DNA from: CAWAMD01 sp963783045
GTDB taxonomy: Bacteria > Actinomycetota > Nitriliruptoria > Nitriliruptorales > Nitriliruptoraceae
Assembly (NCBI GenBank): GCA_963783045.1
Contig: CAWAMD010000005.1
Location: forward strand, 248,001-312,000
Reading direction: 5' to 3'
Length of the DNA: 64,000 nt
Below the pieces are notes generated by a model. It was not told the origin of the DNA, did not search any database, and saw only the letters and a list, made by a program, of their open reading frames with translations. Shown here in pieces: positions 1 through 8,663 of the stretch (its first letter is position 1; every line of letters starts with the position of its first letter). A program made the translations under genes and the position numbers.

Positions 1-594
1 AACTGGAACAAGCTCAGCGTCGCGGGCCTGTGGGAGGTCGTGTACGTCGACGACGAGCTCGGCTTCTCGATCGAGCTGCTCTACGTGCGGGACCTGCCGC
101 GCCTGCCGTTGCGGATCAACGAGATCGAGCTCGGGTTCGCGCCGAAGTCGCCACCGATCCAGCACGTGTCGGCGTCGACCACCGTCCGCGTGCCGCCCGA
201 GGTCGTGTGGGACGCGCTCGCGGACGTGGAGGGGATGGCCGCCTGGTCGCCGTACCGGCGGACGGCGGTGCTCGAGTCCGGTGTGGACGGGGGCCTTCTC
301 GGGCAGCGCCGGCGCCTGTCGTCAGGGCCGGGCGGGATGGCCGTCACCGAGGACATCGTCGTGGTGGAGGCGCCACACCGCCTCGAGTACCGCGTCGTCG
401 AAGGCTTCGGGGTCCGCTTCACCCACGGCTTCGTGACGCTCGACGACGACCCGGACGGCGGCACGCGTGTGACCTGGGAGGTGCAGCTCCGCCCCCGGGT
501 CCCCGGGGCGACGGCGGTGACCCAGCGGATCGTCGACGACCTGGTCGCGGGGCTGGCCCGGCGCGTCGACGCCGCCGTGAGCGAGGAGGTCTGA
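1..594 (+). CDS. VOC-SRPBCC fusion protein (5' partial)
   Basis: The reading frame is open from base 1, so the gene begins before the window; 197 residues are visible. The first ~25 residues (GLWEVVYVDDELGFSIELLYV) look like the last strand of a vicinal-oxygen-chelate (glyoxalase-like) domain, where a Glu near the end is usually a metal ligand. From about residue 55 (VSASTTVRVPPEVVWDAL) a second domain has the pattern of an SRPBCC / polyketide-cyclase fold (START-like ligand-binding cavity), running to the end. The stop lies 1 nt before the ATG of the alcohol dehydrogenase, so the two are probably co-transcribed and may act on the same small hydrophobic substrate. Function is inferred; the VOC assignment rests on a short tail only. 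Confidence 0.6.
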   Translation, partial: NWNKLSVAGLWEVVYVDDELGFSIELLYVRDLPRLPLRINEIELGFAPKSPPIQHVSASTTVRVPPEVVWDALADVEGMAAWSPYRRTAVLESGVDGGLLGQRRRLSSGPGGMAVTEDIVVVEAPHRLEYRVVEGFGVRFTHGFVTLDDDPDGGTRVTWEVQLRPRVPGATAVTQRIVDDLVAGLARRVDAAVSEEV

Positions 595-595
595 C

Positions 596-1843
596 ATGCG
601 GGCGCTGGTCGCGGACCTCTCGGTCGCCCGCTACGCCTGGACGACGGTCGCCGCCCGCCTGCGTCGCGACGCCGGGTGGCGGGCCGGTGGCGTCCTGACG
701 TTCCGTGAGGACGCGCCGGAGCCGCTGCTGCCAAGCGCCGACGGCTGGGTCGTGATCCGACCCACGCTGGCCGGCGTGTGTGGCAGCGACATGAAGCTGC
801 TGCACGGCCGCTTGTCGCTGCAGCTGTCTGCCTTCTACCCGGCGGCGCGCACGATCCCGGGACACGAGGTCGTCGGGGTGGTCGAGCGCGTCGGCACCGG
901 CGTCCGGCGGCTCTCGGAGGGCGACCGGGTCGTCGTCGAGCCCGTCCTCGGCTGCCCGCAGAAGGGGCTCGATCCGCCCTGCCGGGCATGCGCCGCCGGC
1001 ACCATCCACCTGTGCGAGCGGGTCGACCTCGCCGGCACCGCCTGCGCCGGCCCGGGGCAGGGCTTCAACGAGCTCGTCGGTGGGGGCTGGGGCGAGCGCC
1101 TGACCGCGCACGAGAGCCAGTGCGTGCCGGTCGGGGCGCTCGACGACCGTCGGGCCGTCCTGGCGGAGCCCGGCGCGGTGGCGCTGCACGCCGCGCTGCG
1201 CTGGCACGGTGCGGGCGAGCGCGCCGTCGTCATCGGTCCCGGGTCGATCGGTCTCCTGCTGACCGCGTCCCTGCGCCGGCTGCACCCCGACCTCGACGTC
1301 ACCATGGTGGGCGTCGACGCCTTCGGGGCCGCACAGGCCCAGCGGGCCGGTGCCGACCGCACGGTGCTCCAGCCCGCCGAAGACGTCCTCGACGCCATGG
1401 CCGAGGTGACCGGTAGCCGCCGCATCATGCCCACGGTCGGCCGCCTGCCGATCCTCGACCACGGTGTGGACGTGGTCTACGACTGCGTCGGGACCTCCGC
1501 CACCCTCGACCTGGCGTTGCGGCTGCTGCGGGGACGCGGGACGCTCGTGCTCGTCGGCACCGCCGCGCGGCAGCCCGTCGACTTCTCGCTCGTCTGGTTC
1601 CGTGAGATCACCCTCGTCGGCGCCTTCGACTACGGACACGAGGCTGCCATCGACGGCCGACGGACCGTCGCGCAGATGGTCGAGTGGCTGGCCGACGCCT
1701 CCTTCCCCGCGGACGGGTTCGTGACCCACCGGTTCCTGCTGAGCGAGTACGCCGAGGCGCTCACCACCGCCGACGCCGGGCCGCGCGCCGGGGCGATCAA
1801 GGTCGCCTTCCGTCCCAACCCCGACCTCGAGACCGCGCACTAG
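596..1843 (+). CDS. zinc-dependent alcohol dehydrogenase (MDR family)
   Basis: A 415-residue medium-chain dehydrogenase/reductase, longer than the usual 340-370 because of about 40 extra N-terminal residues. Visible landmarks: VCGSDMK near residue 62 (catalytic zinc Cys), PGHE near 88-91 (catalytic His/Glu), a structural-zinc cysteine set at about 120, 129, 132 and 140, and the NAD(P) Rossmann turn VIGPGSIG near 212. Expected to oxidise or reduce an alcohol/aldehyde with NAD(P). It follows the SRPBCC gene by 1 nt (TGACATG), implying translational coupling. The stop codon TAG is the centre of a 12-bp palindrome that belongs to the hairpin/repeat just downstream. Threonine or sorbitol dehydrogenase-like specificity is possible but not decidable. 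Confidence 0.85.
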   Translation: MRALVADLSVARYAWTTVAARLRRDAGWRAGGVLTFREDAPEPLLPSADGWVVIRPTLAGVCGSDMKLLHGRLSLQLSAFYPAARTIPGHEVVGVVERVGTGVRRLSEGDRVVVEPVLGCPQKGLDPPCRACAAGTIHLCERVDLAGTACAGPGQGFNELVGGGWGERLTAHESQCVPVGALDDRRAVLAEPGAVALHAALRWHGAGERAVVIGPGSIGLLLTASLRRLHPDLDVTMVGVDAFGAAQAQRAGADRTVLQPAEDVLDAMAEVTGSRRIMPTVGRLPILDHGVDVVYDCVGTSATLDLALRLLRGRGTLVLVGTAARQPVDFSLVWFREITLVGAFDYGHEAAIDGRRTVAQMVEWLADASFPADGFVTHRFLLSEYAEALTTADAGPRAGAIKVAFRPNPDLETAH

Positions 1844-1961
1844 TGCGTTCGAGCACGTGTGCGTGCTCGAACGCACTTCGAGCGGGGCGCGCGCGTCACA
1901 CCCAGCCGCGCACTAGTGCCGCGGAGTACGCGTGCGTGCTCGAACGCACTTCGAGCGGGGC
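1834..1961. repeat. duplicated palindromic repeat between convergent genes
   Basis: Two copies of a unit offset by exactly 73 bp. The segment CGCGCACTAGTGC is at 1834-1846 and 1907-1919, and TGCGTGCTCGAACGCACTTC plus the following AGCGGGGC is at 1860-1888 and 1933-1961. The first copy contains a perfect hairpin with a 16-bp stem (1842-1857 with 1862-1877) and a TGTG loop. It sits between the stop of the dehydrogenase and the stop of the opposing ABC permease, so it may serve as a bidirectional terminator although no U-tract follows. The core motifs CGCACTAGTGCG and CGAACGCAC recur in the tandem array at 17.6 kb. Confidence 0.8.
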
Positions 1962-1971
1962 CCGCGAGCCA

Positions 1972-3081
1972 TCACGCCGACGCGGCGACGGACGCACGCC
2001 GGCGCCGGCTGCCCGGCTGCCCGCCGCCCAGGCGCCGCTCGAGCCAGCGCCCGACGAGCGGGACCAACGGTGCCAGCGCCACGCAGATCCCCGCGCCGAT
2101 GACCAGCTCGGTCCAGACCTCACCGAGCCCGGCTCCCTCGACCGCGACACGGTAGATGGGGTGCAGGAAGTAGTAGGTCGGTCCGATCCGGGCGAGCCAG
2201 TCGGGCAGCGACGGCACCAGCGCGAAGATCGCGGGATAGAACAGCAGGATCCCGCCGCCCTTCCAGGCCGTGAACAGCGTGTTCGTGTCCTTCGCCCAGG
2301 CGCCGAGCATGAGGCCGATCTCGGCCATCATCACCGCTCCCACGACGATCCCGGCGAGCAGGGCGACGGGCGCCTGCCCGAAGCCGCCGTTGAGCGCCAG
2401 CGTCATGAGCCCCGTCACGATCGCCAGGACGACGCCCAGCACGCCTTTCGCGAGCAGCACCTCGCTCATCGAGAGGGGCGTCACCAGCACGGCCTGCAGC
2501 GTCTGCCGCTCCTTCTCCTCGACGAGGCTGGCCGCGGGCACCATCGCACCGGCGATCGCCACCGCGATCGTCACGAGGATGGGCAGCATGCGTGTGGTGA
2601 CGTCGAGGGACGCCTCGCCGAGCGCGATGATCCGCACGTCGACGGGGGAGGGGCCACCGGCGACGCTGCGTACCAGGTCGAGGGTCGTGACCGCCAGCAC
2701 GATGCGGTTCGAGGCCAGCGACTCGCCGCCGACGACCAGCTGCAGCGGCGGCTGCTCACCCGCGCGCACGGCGGCGTCGAAGCCGCGGGGGAGGACGAGC
2801 CCGGCGTCGAGGTCGTTGCCGCGCACCATCGCCCGGAGCCGGTCCTCGGACGACACGTCGACGACCCGGATCCCGTCGAGGTCGTGCGCCGCCTCGGCGA
2901 CGGCCGATCCGCCCTCGTCCACGATGCCCAGCCGCGGCTCGGGCGCGAAGAGGCTGCCGAAGATGCCACGGACCACCACGGTGATCACGACCGGGAGGAG
3001 CACGGCCCACAGCAGGAGGGGCGAGCGCGGCCCCATCTGCAGATCCTTGCGCAGCACGGTCCAGGCGTTGGTGAGGCTCAC
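1972..3081 (-). CDS. ABC-2 type transporter permease (second of pair)
   Basis: About 369 residues. One N-terminal membrane segment (LLLWAVLLPVVITVVV) is followed by a ~150-residue extracytoplasmic domain and then five hydrophobic segments in the C-terminal half, the layout of NatB/YhaP-like ABC-2 permeases. The EEKERQTL stretch near residue 175 is the conserved cytoplasmic loop of this family. I chose GTG at 3081 because it overlaps the TGA of the upstream permease by 4 bp (GTGA). It forms an exporter with the next permease and the ATPase. Substrate unknown; Na+, drug or lipid export are the usual roles. Confidence 0.75.
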   Translation of the reverse strand: MSLTNAWTVLRKDLQMGPRSPLLLWAVLLPVVITVVVRGIFGSLFAPEPRLGIVDEGGSAVAEAAHDLDGIRVVDVSSEDRLRAMVRGNDLDAGLVLPRGFDAAVRAGEQPPLQLVVGGESLASNRIVLAVTTLDLVRSVAGGPSPVDVRIIALGEASLDVTTRMLPILVTIAVAIAGAMVPAASLVEEKERQTLQAVLVTPLSMSEVLLAKGVLGVVLAIVTGLMTLALNGGFGQAPVALLAGIVVGAVMMAEIGLMLGAWAKDTNTLFTAWKGGGILLFYPAIFALVPSLPDWLARIGPTYYFLHPIYRVAVEGAGLGEVWTELVIGAGICVALAPLVPLVGRWLERRLGGGQPGSRRRRASVAASA

Positions 3082-4178
3082 AGCGTCGCCACCTTCCTGC
3101 GGAGCATGGCGAGCCCGGCCCCGAACGCCACCACACACCAGAGCGCCAGGACCGCGAGGTCGCCGGCTGCGCTGCCGAGCCCTTCGCCGTAGGCGGTCGA
3201 GCCGACGATCGACTGGACGAGCCCGTAGCTCGGCAGCACCCGGACCCAGGTCGCCGCGCTGCCGGGGAACAGGATCGCGACCGCGGGGATCCCGAGCGGC
3301 ACGAGGAAGATCATGCTCCAGAACACGATGCCGATGAAGTCCCGGCCCGTCGAGCCGGCGATCAGCCCGAAGCCGGTCACGAGCAGCGCCCCGAGCAGCA
3401 CGGAGACGAGCAGCAGCGGCCAGCCCGCACCGAAGGACCGCGTCGCCGCGAGCAGCAGCACGGCCTCGGTGAACGCCATCGCCGTCCCGAGCAGCGCCTT
3501 CGCGGCGAGCACGTCGGAGAGGCGGGCGGGCGTGGCCAGCACGGCCGTGACGGTGCGTTGCTGGATCTCGGCCGCCACCAGGGTGGCGAGCGCCAGCATC
3601 TCGACGAGCAGCACCAGGAACGCGAACAGGGGACGCATCCGCTCCTGGAGCGACACCTGCGCCCCGGCGCGGTCCGGTCCGAGAACGACCTGCTGCAGGT
3701 CCGGCATGGTCACGGGCAGCTGCTGGCCGGCGACCACCGACGCCAGCTCGCGCACGAAGGCGGCGGCCGCCGTCTCGAGCTCGTCGGGTACGTCGGCGTC
3801 GACGAACACGGACACCGACGTGCGCCCGCCGCTGCGGACGTCGGCCAGGAACCCGGCGGGCAGGTCGAGGCCGGCCGCCACCTGCCCGCCCGACACCGCG
3901 TCCCGCAGGTCGCCGGTGGAGGGGTAGCTGACGATCCGGACCCCCTCCTGCTGTCCGTTCACGAGCGGGACGAGCACGCGCGTCAGCCCGTCGCCGTGGA
4001 ACCCGAGGGTGATCGTCTCGTTCACGGTGCTCGGCAGCAGCCAGAACACCACCGCGTACACGACCAGGCCGAGCACGGTCACCATCACGTAGAACCGGTC
4101 GCGGGAGAACACGACCAGGTCCTTGCGGATGATCGCGCCGATGATGCCGAGACGGTCGCGCACGCTGTCCGCCCTCAT
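3078..4178 (-). CDS. ABC-2 type transporter permease (first of pair)
   Basis: 366 residues with the same architecture as its neighbour: a single N-terminal helix (FYVMVTVLGLVVYAVVFWLL), an external domain, then a block of five membrane segments from about residue 205. The EIQQRTVTAVLATPARL loop precedes the second helix, as in its partner. The ATG overlaps the stop of the ATPase gene by 4 bp (ATGA), and its own stop overlaps the start of the second permease. The two permeases would form a heterodimeric channel. Confidence 0.75.
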   Translation of the reverse strand: MRADSVRDRLGIIGAIIRKDLVVFSRDRFYVMVTVLGLVVYAVVFWLLPSTVNETITLGFHGDGLTRVLVPLVNGQQEGVRIVSYPSTGDLRDAVSGGQVAAGLDLPAGFLADVRSGGRTSVSVFVDADVPDELETAAAAFVRELASVVAGQQLPVTMPDLQQVVLGPDRAGAQVSLQERMRPLFAFLVLLVEMLALATLVAAEIQQRTVTAVLATPARLSDVLAAKALLGTAMAFTEAVLLLAATRSFGAGWPLLLVSVLLGALLVTGFGLIAGSTGRDFIGIVFWSMIFLVPLGIPAVAILFPGSAATWVRVLPSYGLVQSIVGSTAYGEGLGSAAGDLAVLALWCVVAFGAGLAMLRRKVATL

Positions 4179-5039
4179 GCGTCGAGGCGGCGGCCCGCCA
4201 GCTCCACGAAGATGTCCTCGAGCGTCGCCTCCTCGGTGTGGATGGTCAGCAGGCCGGCGACGTTGACGGCGGAGCGGATCCGCTCGTCCGACCCCTCCTC
4301 GTCGAGCGGGATGATCGTCTCGTGCACCTCGCCGCCGTCCCGCGCCCGCACGCGGACGCTGCGCTGTCCGTGCGCGAGCTTCAGGTTCTCGGGGGTGTCC
4401 ACGGTCAGGATCCGCCCCGCGTTGATGAACGCCACACGGTCCGAGAGGCCGTCCGCCTCCGTCATGTCGTGGGTCGTGAGCACCACGGCGGCGCCCCGGT
4501 CCGCCTCCTCACGGATGAGCGCGCGGATCGCGCCGGGACGACACCGGGTCCAGGCCGTCGGTCGGCTCGTCGAGGAAGAGCACCTCCGGCTCGTTGACGA
4601 GCGCCCTCGCGACCATCAGCCGCTGGCGCATGCCCTTCGAGAAGCTGTCGACGCGATCGTCGCGCCGGTCGTGCAGGCCGACGCGCCGCAGGAGCCCGTC
4701 GGTGTCGAGCCTGCGGAGCCCGAACAGCCGCCCGAAGAACACGAGGTTCTCCCTGGCCGTCATGGCGAGGTAGAGGTTCTTCTCCTCGAAGCACACCCCG
4801 ATCCGGCCCTGGATCCGCGCGCGCTCGGCCGGCATCGCGTGCCCGAGGACGGTGATCGCCCCGGCCTGCGGGTCCAGCTGACCCGTCAGCATCTTGATCG
4901 TCGTCGACTTCCCGGCCCCGTTCGGTCCGAGGAAGCCCAGGATCTCGCCACGGGCGAGGGAGAAGGAGATGTCTGCCACGGCGTCCGTGTCGCCGTAGGC
5001 GTAGCGGATGCCCTCGACCTGTAGGGCCGGGTCGGTCAT
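4175..5039 (-). pseudogene. ABC transporter ATPase, frameshifted
   Basis: A NatA/CcmA-like ATPase read in two frames; one base too many near 4531-4535 breaks it. Frame one (from ATG 5039) has Walker A GPNGAGKST, the signature FSKGMRQRL, and Walker B LFLDEPTDGLDP, then runs off within a few codons. Frame two resumes with AVVLTTHDMTEADGLSDRV (H-loop) and the normal C-terminal domain to 4175. With the base removed the product is 287 residues with the junction reading SRAIRALI, as expected for the family. Upstream it is divergent from the DsbA-like gene; downstream it overlaps the permease by 4 bp. Either a recent inactivation or a sequence error; both permeases are intact, which favours error. 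Confidence 0.75.
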
Positions 5040-5146
5040 GGCTGTCCTCGTCGCGTCGGCTGTCGTCGCGCCAGCGGTGCCGATCATCGCATGGTCGTCG
5101 CCGGCGATCGAGGAGGGAAGGGCTATCCGGCCTCGGGGCGAGGGCC

Positions 5147-5152
5147 TACGCT
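5147..5152 (+). promoter_or_regulatory. -10 box (TACGCT), leaderless
   Basis: TACGCT lies 7 nt before the ATG at 5160, with no Shine-Dalgarno sequence between them. This spacing puts the transcription start on or next to the start codon, the pattern of actinobacterial leaderless mRNAs. Confidence 0.55.
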
Positions 5153-5159
5153 CGCCCGC

Positions 5160-5720
5160 ATGCTCGTCTGCTACCACGACTACACCTCGCCGGCCTCGGC
5201 CGTGGCCGTCCACCGGCTCCAGCGGCTTGCGGACCAGGGACTGCCGGTGTCCTTCACGGGAGTGGAGATCCTCGGCCTGAGCGTCGCCATCCCTCCGAGC
5301 CTGCCGCTGCTCGAGGAGCTCGACCGCTACGCCGAGGAGGCCCGCGACGAGGGCATCGTCCTGCGCCGGCCAACCCGCCAGCCCCCGACGGCCCCCGCGC
5401 ACCTGGCCGGTGAGCTGGCCGACGACGCCGCCCTGGGTGCCGACTTCCGTGAGGCCTGCTACCGCGCCTACTGGCAGGACCAGCGCGACATCGGGGCGAC
5501 GGCGGTCCTCTGCGACATCGCTGCCGACGTCGGCCTGGACCCCGAGGCGGTCCGGGCGGCGCTCGACGATCCGCTCCGGCTGCCGTCCCTGCGGCAACGG
5601 ATGGCCGCCCTGCGCGGGCAGGGCGTCGGCGGCGTGCCCGTCCTCGAGGCGGGGGGCACGTTCGTGTCCCCGTTCCTGCCCGAGCCGGACCTGCGTGAGC
5701 TGGCCGACCTCTTCGGCTGA
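5160..5720 (+). CDS. DsbA/FrnE-like thioredoxin-fold protein
   Basis: 186 residues. The N-terminus (MLVCYHDYTSPASAVAVHRL) matches the first strand and helix of the DsbA / 2-hydroxychromene-2-carboxylate isomerase family, with SPAS in place of the CxxC or S/C-x-x-C active site. The C-terminal GVGGVPVLEAGGTFVSP is the cis-Pro segment (GV-P) typical of this fold. Lacking the CPxC pair, it is unlikely to be a disulfide oxidase; a glutathione- or mycothiol-linked isomerase role is more plausible. Start chosen at the ATG after the leaderless -10 box; an in-frame upstream ATG at 5091 would cover the promoter. Confidence 0.7.
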   Translation: MLVCYHDYTSPASAVAVHRLQRLADQGLPVSFTGVEILGLSVAIPPSLPLLEELDRYAEEARDEGIVLRRPTRQPPTAPAHLAGELADDAALGADFREACYRAYWQDQRDIGATAVLCDIAADVGLDPEAVRAALDDPLRLPSLRQRMAALRGQGVGGVPVLEAGGTFVSPFLPEPDLRELADLFG

Positions 5721-5739
5721 GGCAGCGTCGGCGGGACGT

Positions 5740-6828
5740 TCAGAACCAGCGGACCCATCGTCCGTGCCAGTCGGCGGACAGGACCGTCGACCAGGACGGC
5801 GGCCCGTTGCCGTCGGCCACGGCGACCGTGAGCTCCGGCCAGTTCGAGCCGTCGTCGGGGACGCCGCGCGGCGCTTCGAACGCGGCGTACACGATCGGCG
5901 CGTCGGGGCTCGCCCGACGCAGGAGCCCGTCGACGGTGTCCTCGAGGTGGACCACCGCCGTGTCGTCCAGCAGGTGACGCACCTGCGAGTGGAACAGCAC
6001 CGTGGCACGGCCCGGCACCGGCGCGCCGTGCTCGGCGGCCCAGGTGACGAGGTCTCCCCGGTCGAGCGTGGCGGGAGTGGAGCGGGCCACCTCGACGGCC
6101 TCGTGCAGATAGGCATGACGATCGTGCTCGTCGGCCCAGACGAACGCGTGCAGCAGCCGCACGTCCTCGTCGTCGTGGATATCGAGCGGATGCAGGTCCA
6201 CCCCGCGACGGTCGGCGACCTGCAGCGTCGGGGGCGTGAGCGAGCGGGGGATCCGGCCCTCGGCGCGGCTCGGAAGCGTCGGGCCGCCGGTCGGCCCCCA
6301 GTCCGGCCCGCCGCTGTAGCGGTAGCGGTAGCGGTCGAAGCGCAGGTTGAGCCCGGCGGAGGTGCCGAGCTCGAGCATCCGCAGCGGGAGCCCGAAGCTG
6401 CCAGCCCGCAGGAACGCGGGCAGGAGCGCGGCGCACCGTCCGATCTCGTTCGTCTGCAGGCGCTGGTTGGCCATGAACTCGGCGACGCGGTCCTCGTGCT
6501 CGACGAGGTAGGCCAGCGCCAGCGCGCCCGGGGCTCCGTCGCTCGGCAGGCGTGTCGTGTCGTCGGGGCGGGCCGTCGGGTACCACGCCGCATGCGGCAG
6601 CGACGGGTCGGCCAGCGCGGCGTGATGGAGCGCCGCGAGCAGGAGCAACCGTGCCTCCCGTCGGTCGGCCGGCCCGGCCGTGACCAGCAGACGCCCGATG
6701 ACGCCGCCGTCGAACCCACGCTCCGCTGCGCCCGCCAGGCCGGCGAGCAGCCGCTCGTAGAGCAGGGAGCGGCCCTTCACATGAGGGATCTGGGCTCGCA
6801 AGGTCGAGGCGACGACTGCACCATCCAC
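5740..6828 (-). CDS. DUF2332 family protein
   Basis: 362 residues matching the DUF2332 pattern: WYPTARPDD near 80, QTNEIGRCAALLPAF near 125-140, and LRMLELGTSAGLNLRFDRY near 150, followed by a conserved C-terminal half (VLFHSQVRHLLDD). ELGTSAGLNL resembles a glycine-rich SAM-binding loop, and the family is often regarded as methyltransferase-like, but no function is established. Convergent with the DsbA-like gene (19-bp gap) and divergent from the nuclease gene. Confidence 0.75.
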   Translation of the reverse strand: MDGAVVASTLRAQIPHVKGRSLLYERLLAGLAGAAERGFDGGVIGRLLVTAGPADRREARLLLLAALHHAALADPSLPHAAWYPTARPDDTTRLPSDGAPGALALAYLVEHEDRVAEFMANQRLQTNEIGRCAALLPAFLRAGSFGLPLRMLELGTSAGLNLRFDRYRYRYSGGPDWGPTGGPTLPSRAEGRIPRSLTPPTLQVADRRGVDLHPLDIHDDEDVRLLHAFVWADEHDRHAYLHEAVEVARSTPATLDRGDLVTWAAEHGAPVPGRATVLFHSQVRHLLDDTAVVHLEDTVDGLLRRASPDAPIVYAAFEAPRGVPDDGSNWPELTVAVADGNGPPSWSTVLSADWHGRWVRWF

Positions 6829-6868
6829 GGACGCTCCTCCAGTTGCCGGCGCCTTCCTGCCGGCACAA

Positions 6869-6874
6869 TATCCT
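6869..6874 (+). promoter_or_regulatory. -10 box (TATCCT), leaderless
   Basis: TATCCT is 7 nt before the ATG at 6882 and no ribosome-binding site is present. The same TATCCT-CGCGCC-ATG arrangement occurs before the anti-sigma-like gene at 35275. Confidence 0.55.
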
Positions 6875-6881
6875 CGCGCCC

Positions 6882-7814
6882 ATGCCGCTGACGGTCACCA
6901 CGCCCGCCCAGGAACATCTCGTCACGGATCTGCTGGCCTGGTCGCGGCCGCGCCCGCCCGCCGATCCGTCGCTGCCTGCTGCGCTTCTCGAGCGGCTCGA
7001 GCGGGGGATCGCGCCGGCGGTCGCGACGCTGCCGCCGGACGCGGACGTGTTCGTCGGGGCCGCCGGCCTCGAGGCACTCGTCTGCGAGGGGCGCTACCTC
7101 GACTATCTGGACGCGCCCTTCCGGTGGACGGCGGCGAGCGCCCTGGGGAAGCTCGCCCACCGGGCGGTCGAGGTCGACTGGAAGACCGATCGGAGCCCGT
7201 CGCCGGCCACGGTCGTCGCCCGCGTCTGGGAGGAGATCGCGAGCGACACCGGCAGCCTGGCCGACTACTGCAACCGCCTCGACGCCGTGGACGCGACCCG
7301 GCTGCGCCACGACGCGGAGCAGCTCGTGACCGACGTGCGTGACACCTGGCCGGTCCTGCCCTCGAGCATGCAGCCCCGGCTCGAGCATCCCGTGCGTGTC
7401 ACCCTCGCCGAGGGCCGGGTGGTGATGGCAGGCACGCCGGACCTGACGCTCGGACGGGTCCGGCGCGACGTGTGCCGGATGCTGCTCGTCGACTTCAAGA
7501 CCGGACGCCGGGCGCCGCGACGTGAGCGTGACCAGCTGCGCTTCTACGCGCTCCTGCTCACGCTGAAGTACCGGGTAGCACCGTTCCGCTGGGCCGCCTA
7601 CTACGTGGCCGAAGGCGCCTGGGAGGTCGAGGACCTCGATCCGGCGCTGCTGCTGGCGGCCGCCGACCGGGTGGTGGCCGGCGTGCGCGCGATGGTGCGC
7701 TTGCAGACCGACCCGCCACCCGAGCACGCGCTTCGGCTGCAGGCCGGCCCGGCGTGCCAGTGGTGCGGTCGTCGTCCCACGTGCCCCGCCGCCCGGGCCG
7801 CCGGCTGGGCCTGA
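6882..7814 (+). CDS. PD-(D/E)XK nuclease superfamily protein (RecB-like)
   Basis: 310 residues. The core nuclease signature is visible: SALGKLAHRAVE near residue 86-97 (helix with conserved His/Glu), AGTPDL near 187 (catalytic Asp), LLVDFKTGRR near 205 (D-x-K), and the following DQLRFYALLLT (QxxxY motif of RecB/Cas4-type nucleases). The C-terminus carries CQWCGRRPTC, three cysteines that could, with another residue, bind a metal or FeS cluster as in AddB/Cas4. Expected role is DNA end processing or repair. Start at ATG 6882 behind a leaderless promoter. The HIRAN-like gene follows on the same strand. Confidence 0.8.
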   Translation: MPLTVTTPAQEHLVTDLLAWSRPRPPADPSLPAALLERLERGIAPAVATLPPDADVFVGAAGLEALVCEGRYLDYLDAPFRWTAASALGKLAHRAVEVDWKTDRSPSPATVVARVWEEIASDTGSLADYCNRLDAVDATRLRHDAEQLVTDVRDTWPVLPSSMQPRLEHPVRVTLAEGRVVMAGTPDLTLGRVRRDVCRMLLVDFKTGRRAPRRERDQLRFYALLLTLKYRVAPFRWAAYYVAEGAWEVEDLDPALLLAAADRVVAGVRAMVRLQTDPPPEHALRLQAGPACQWCGRRPTCPAARAAGWA

Positions 7815-7954
7815 CCGGCGCGTGGCTCGCCGCGCCGGTCCGCCGCGTGGCCGCCCCGACACGGCCGAGGGCGCGCCGGCGGCGGCCCGGCTGTCACACC
7901 CCCGTGGCACCGTGCGGTCGTCACCAACCCGACCGCACCATCGCTCCCGACCCG

Positions 7955-8536
7955 ATGCCCGACGACCCGATGCCGGACCACACGATGCCAGACGACCCGA
8001 AGTCACGTCAGCCGTCGGCCGCCGCGACGCGGCCCGACCCACACCCCCGACGCACCTTCATGCCCTTCCGCACCCCTGTTCGCGGTCACCCGTTCGCGGC
8101 GCGGCCGCCCGGCGCCTCACGGCCGAGGGCGGGACAACGCGCGACGCTGCGCCGGGAGCCCACACACCCGATCGACCCCTGGGCCGTCGCGGTGTGGCTC
8201 GACACCGCCGGCGGCCCGTCCTGGCGCATCGGCTACCTCGATCGGGCCGTCGCCGCTCGGCTCGCCCCGCGCATGGACCGGGAGGGCCTGCAGGTGCACG
8301 CCGTCGTCGACGACTGGTGGCCCACGGCGGACGCGGACCACGAGCGACCGGTCGTGCTGCTGCGCCCCGCCGCGGCGCAGGCCGCGCCCGACGGCACGCC
8401 CGTCCGGCGGGCGGCGTCGGCGGCCGGCGCACCAGCCGTGACCGGCGACCGGCATGCAGCCAGCCGAGACGAACGATCCCGGTGGGGAGAGCCGCCCCGA
8501 TCGGTACGCCGGATCGTGACGGCCAGAACGCGCTGA
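7955..8536 (+). CDS. HIRAN-domain-like protein
   Basis: 193 residues from ATG 7955, or 158 from ATG 8060; the true start is uncertain because the N-terminal part is low-complexity (DDPMPDHTMPDDP). Around residues 75-125 (long form) the text EPTHPIDPWAVAVWL ... WRIGYLDRAVAARLAP ... LQVHAVV follows the HIRAN pattern (EP-NP-D--AV-V-, -GYL-R--A--L). HIRAN domains bind 3'-ssDNA ends and occur in HLTF/Rad5 helicases and as small stand-alone bacterial proteins. It lies 140-245 bp downstream of the RecB-like nuclease on the same strand, which suggests a DNA-repair pair. The C-terminal ~60 residues are basic and disordered-looking. Confidence 0.55.
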   Translation: MPDDPMPDHTMPDDPKSRQPSAAATRPDPHPRRTFMPFRTPVRGHPFAARPPGASRPRAGQRATLRREPTHPIDPWAVAVWLDTAGGPSWRIGYLDRAVAARLAPRMDREGLQVHAVVDDWWPTADADHERPVVLLRPAAAQAAPDGTPVRRAASAAGAPAVTGDRHAASRDERSRWGEPPRSVRRIVTARTR

Positions 8537-8649
8537 GTCAGCGCAGTGGCACGATCGGGTCAATGGGTGTCGTCCGACGAGCGTGTCCGCTGCTCCCGTC
8601 GGGCCCCGTCCGGACGGGTACGAACGAAGGTCCGGCGATCACGGACCGT

Positions 8650-8655
8650 TAGGCT
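8650..8655 (+). promoter_or_regulatory. -10 box (TAGGCT), leaderless
   Basis: TAGGCT is 8 nt before the ATG at 8664, with no Shine-Dalgarno sequence between. Confidence 0.45.
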
Positions 8656-8663
8656 GGTGGCCG

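Noticed and set aside
81..1876. Long minus-strand ORFs antisense to the dehydrogenase (up to 485 aa)
   Set aside because: Arg/Gly/Pro-rich translations typical of shadow frames in high-GC DNA; no domain pattern, while the plus strand has clear motifs.
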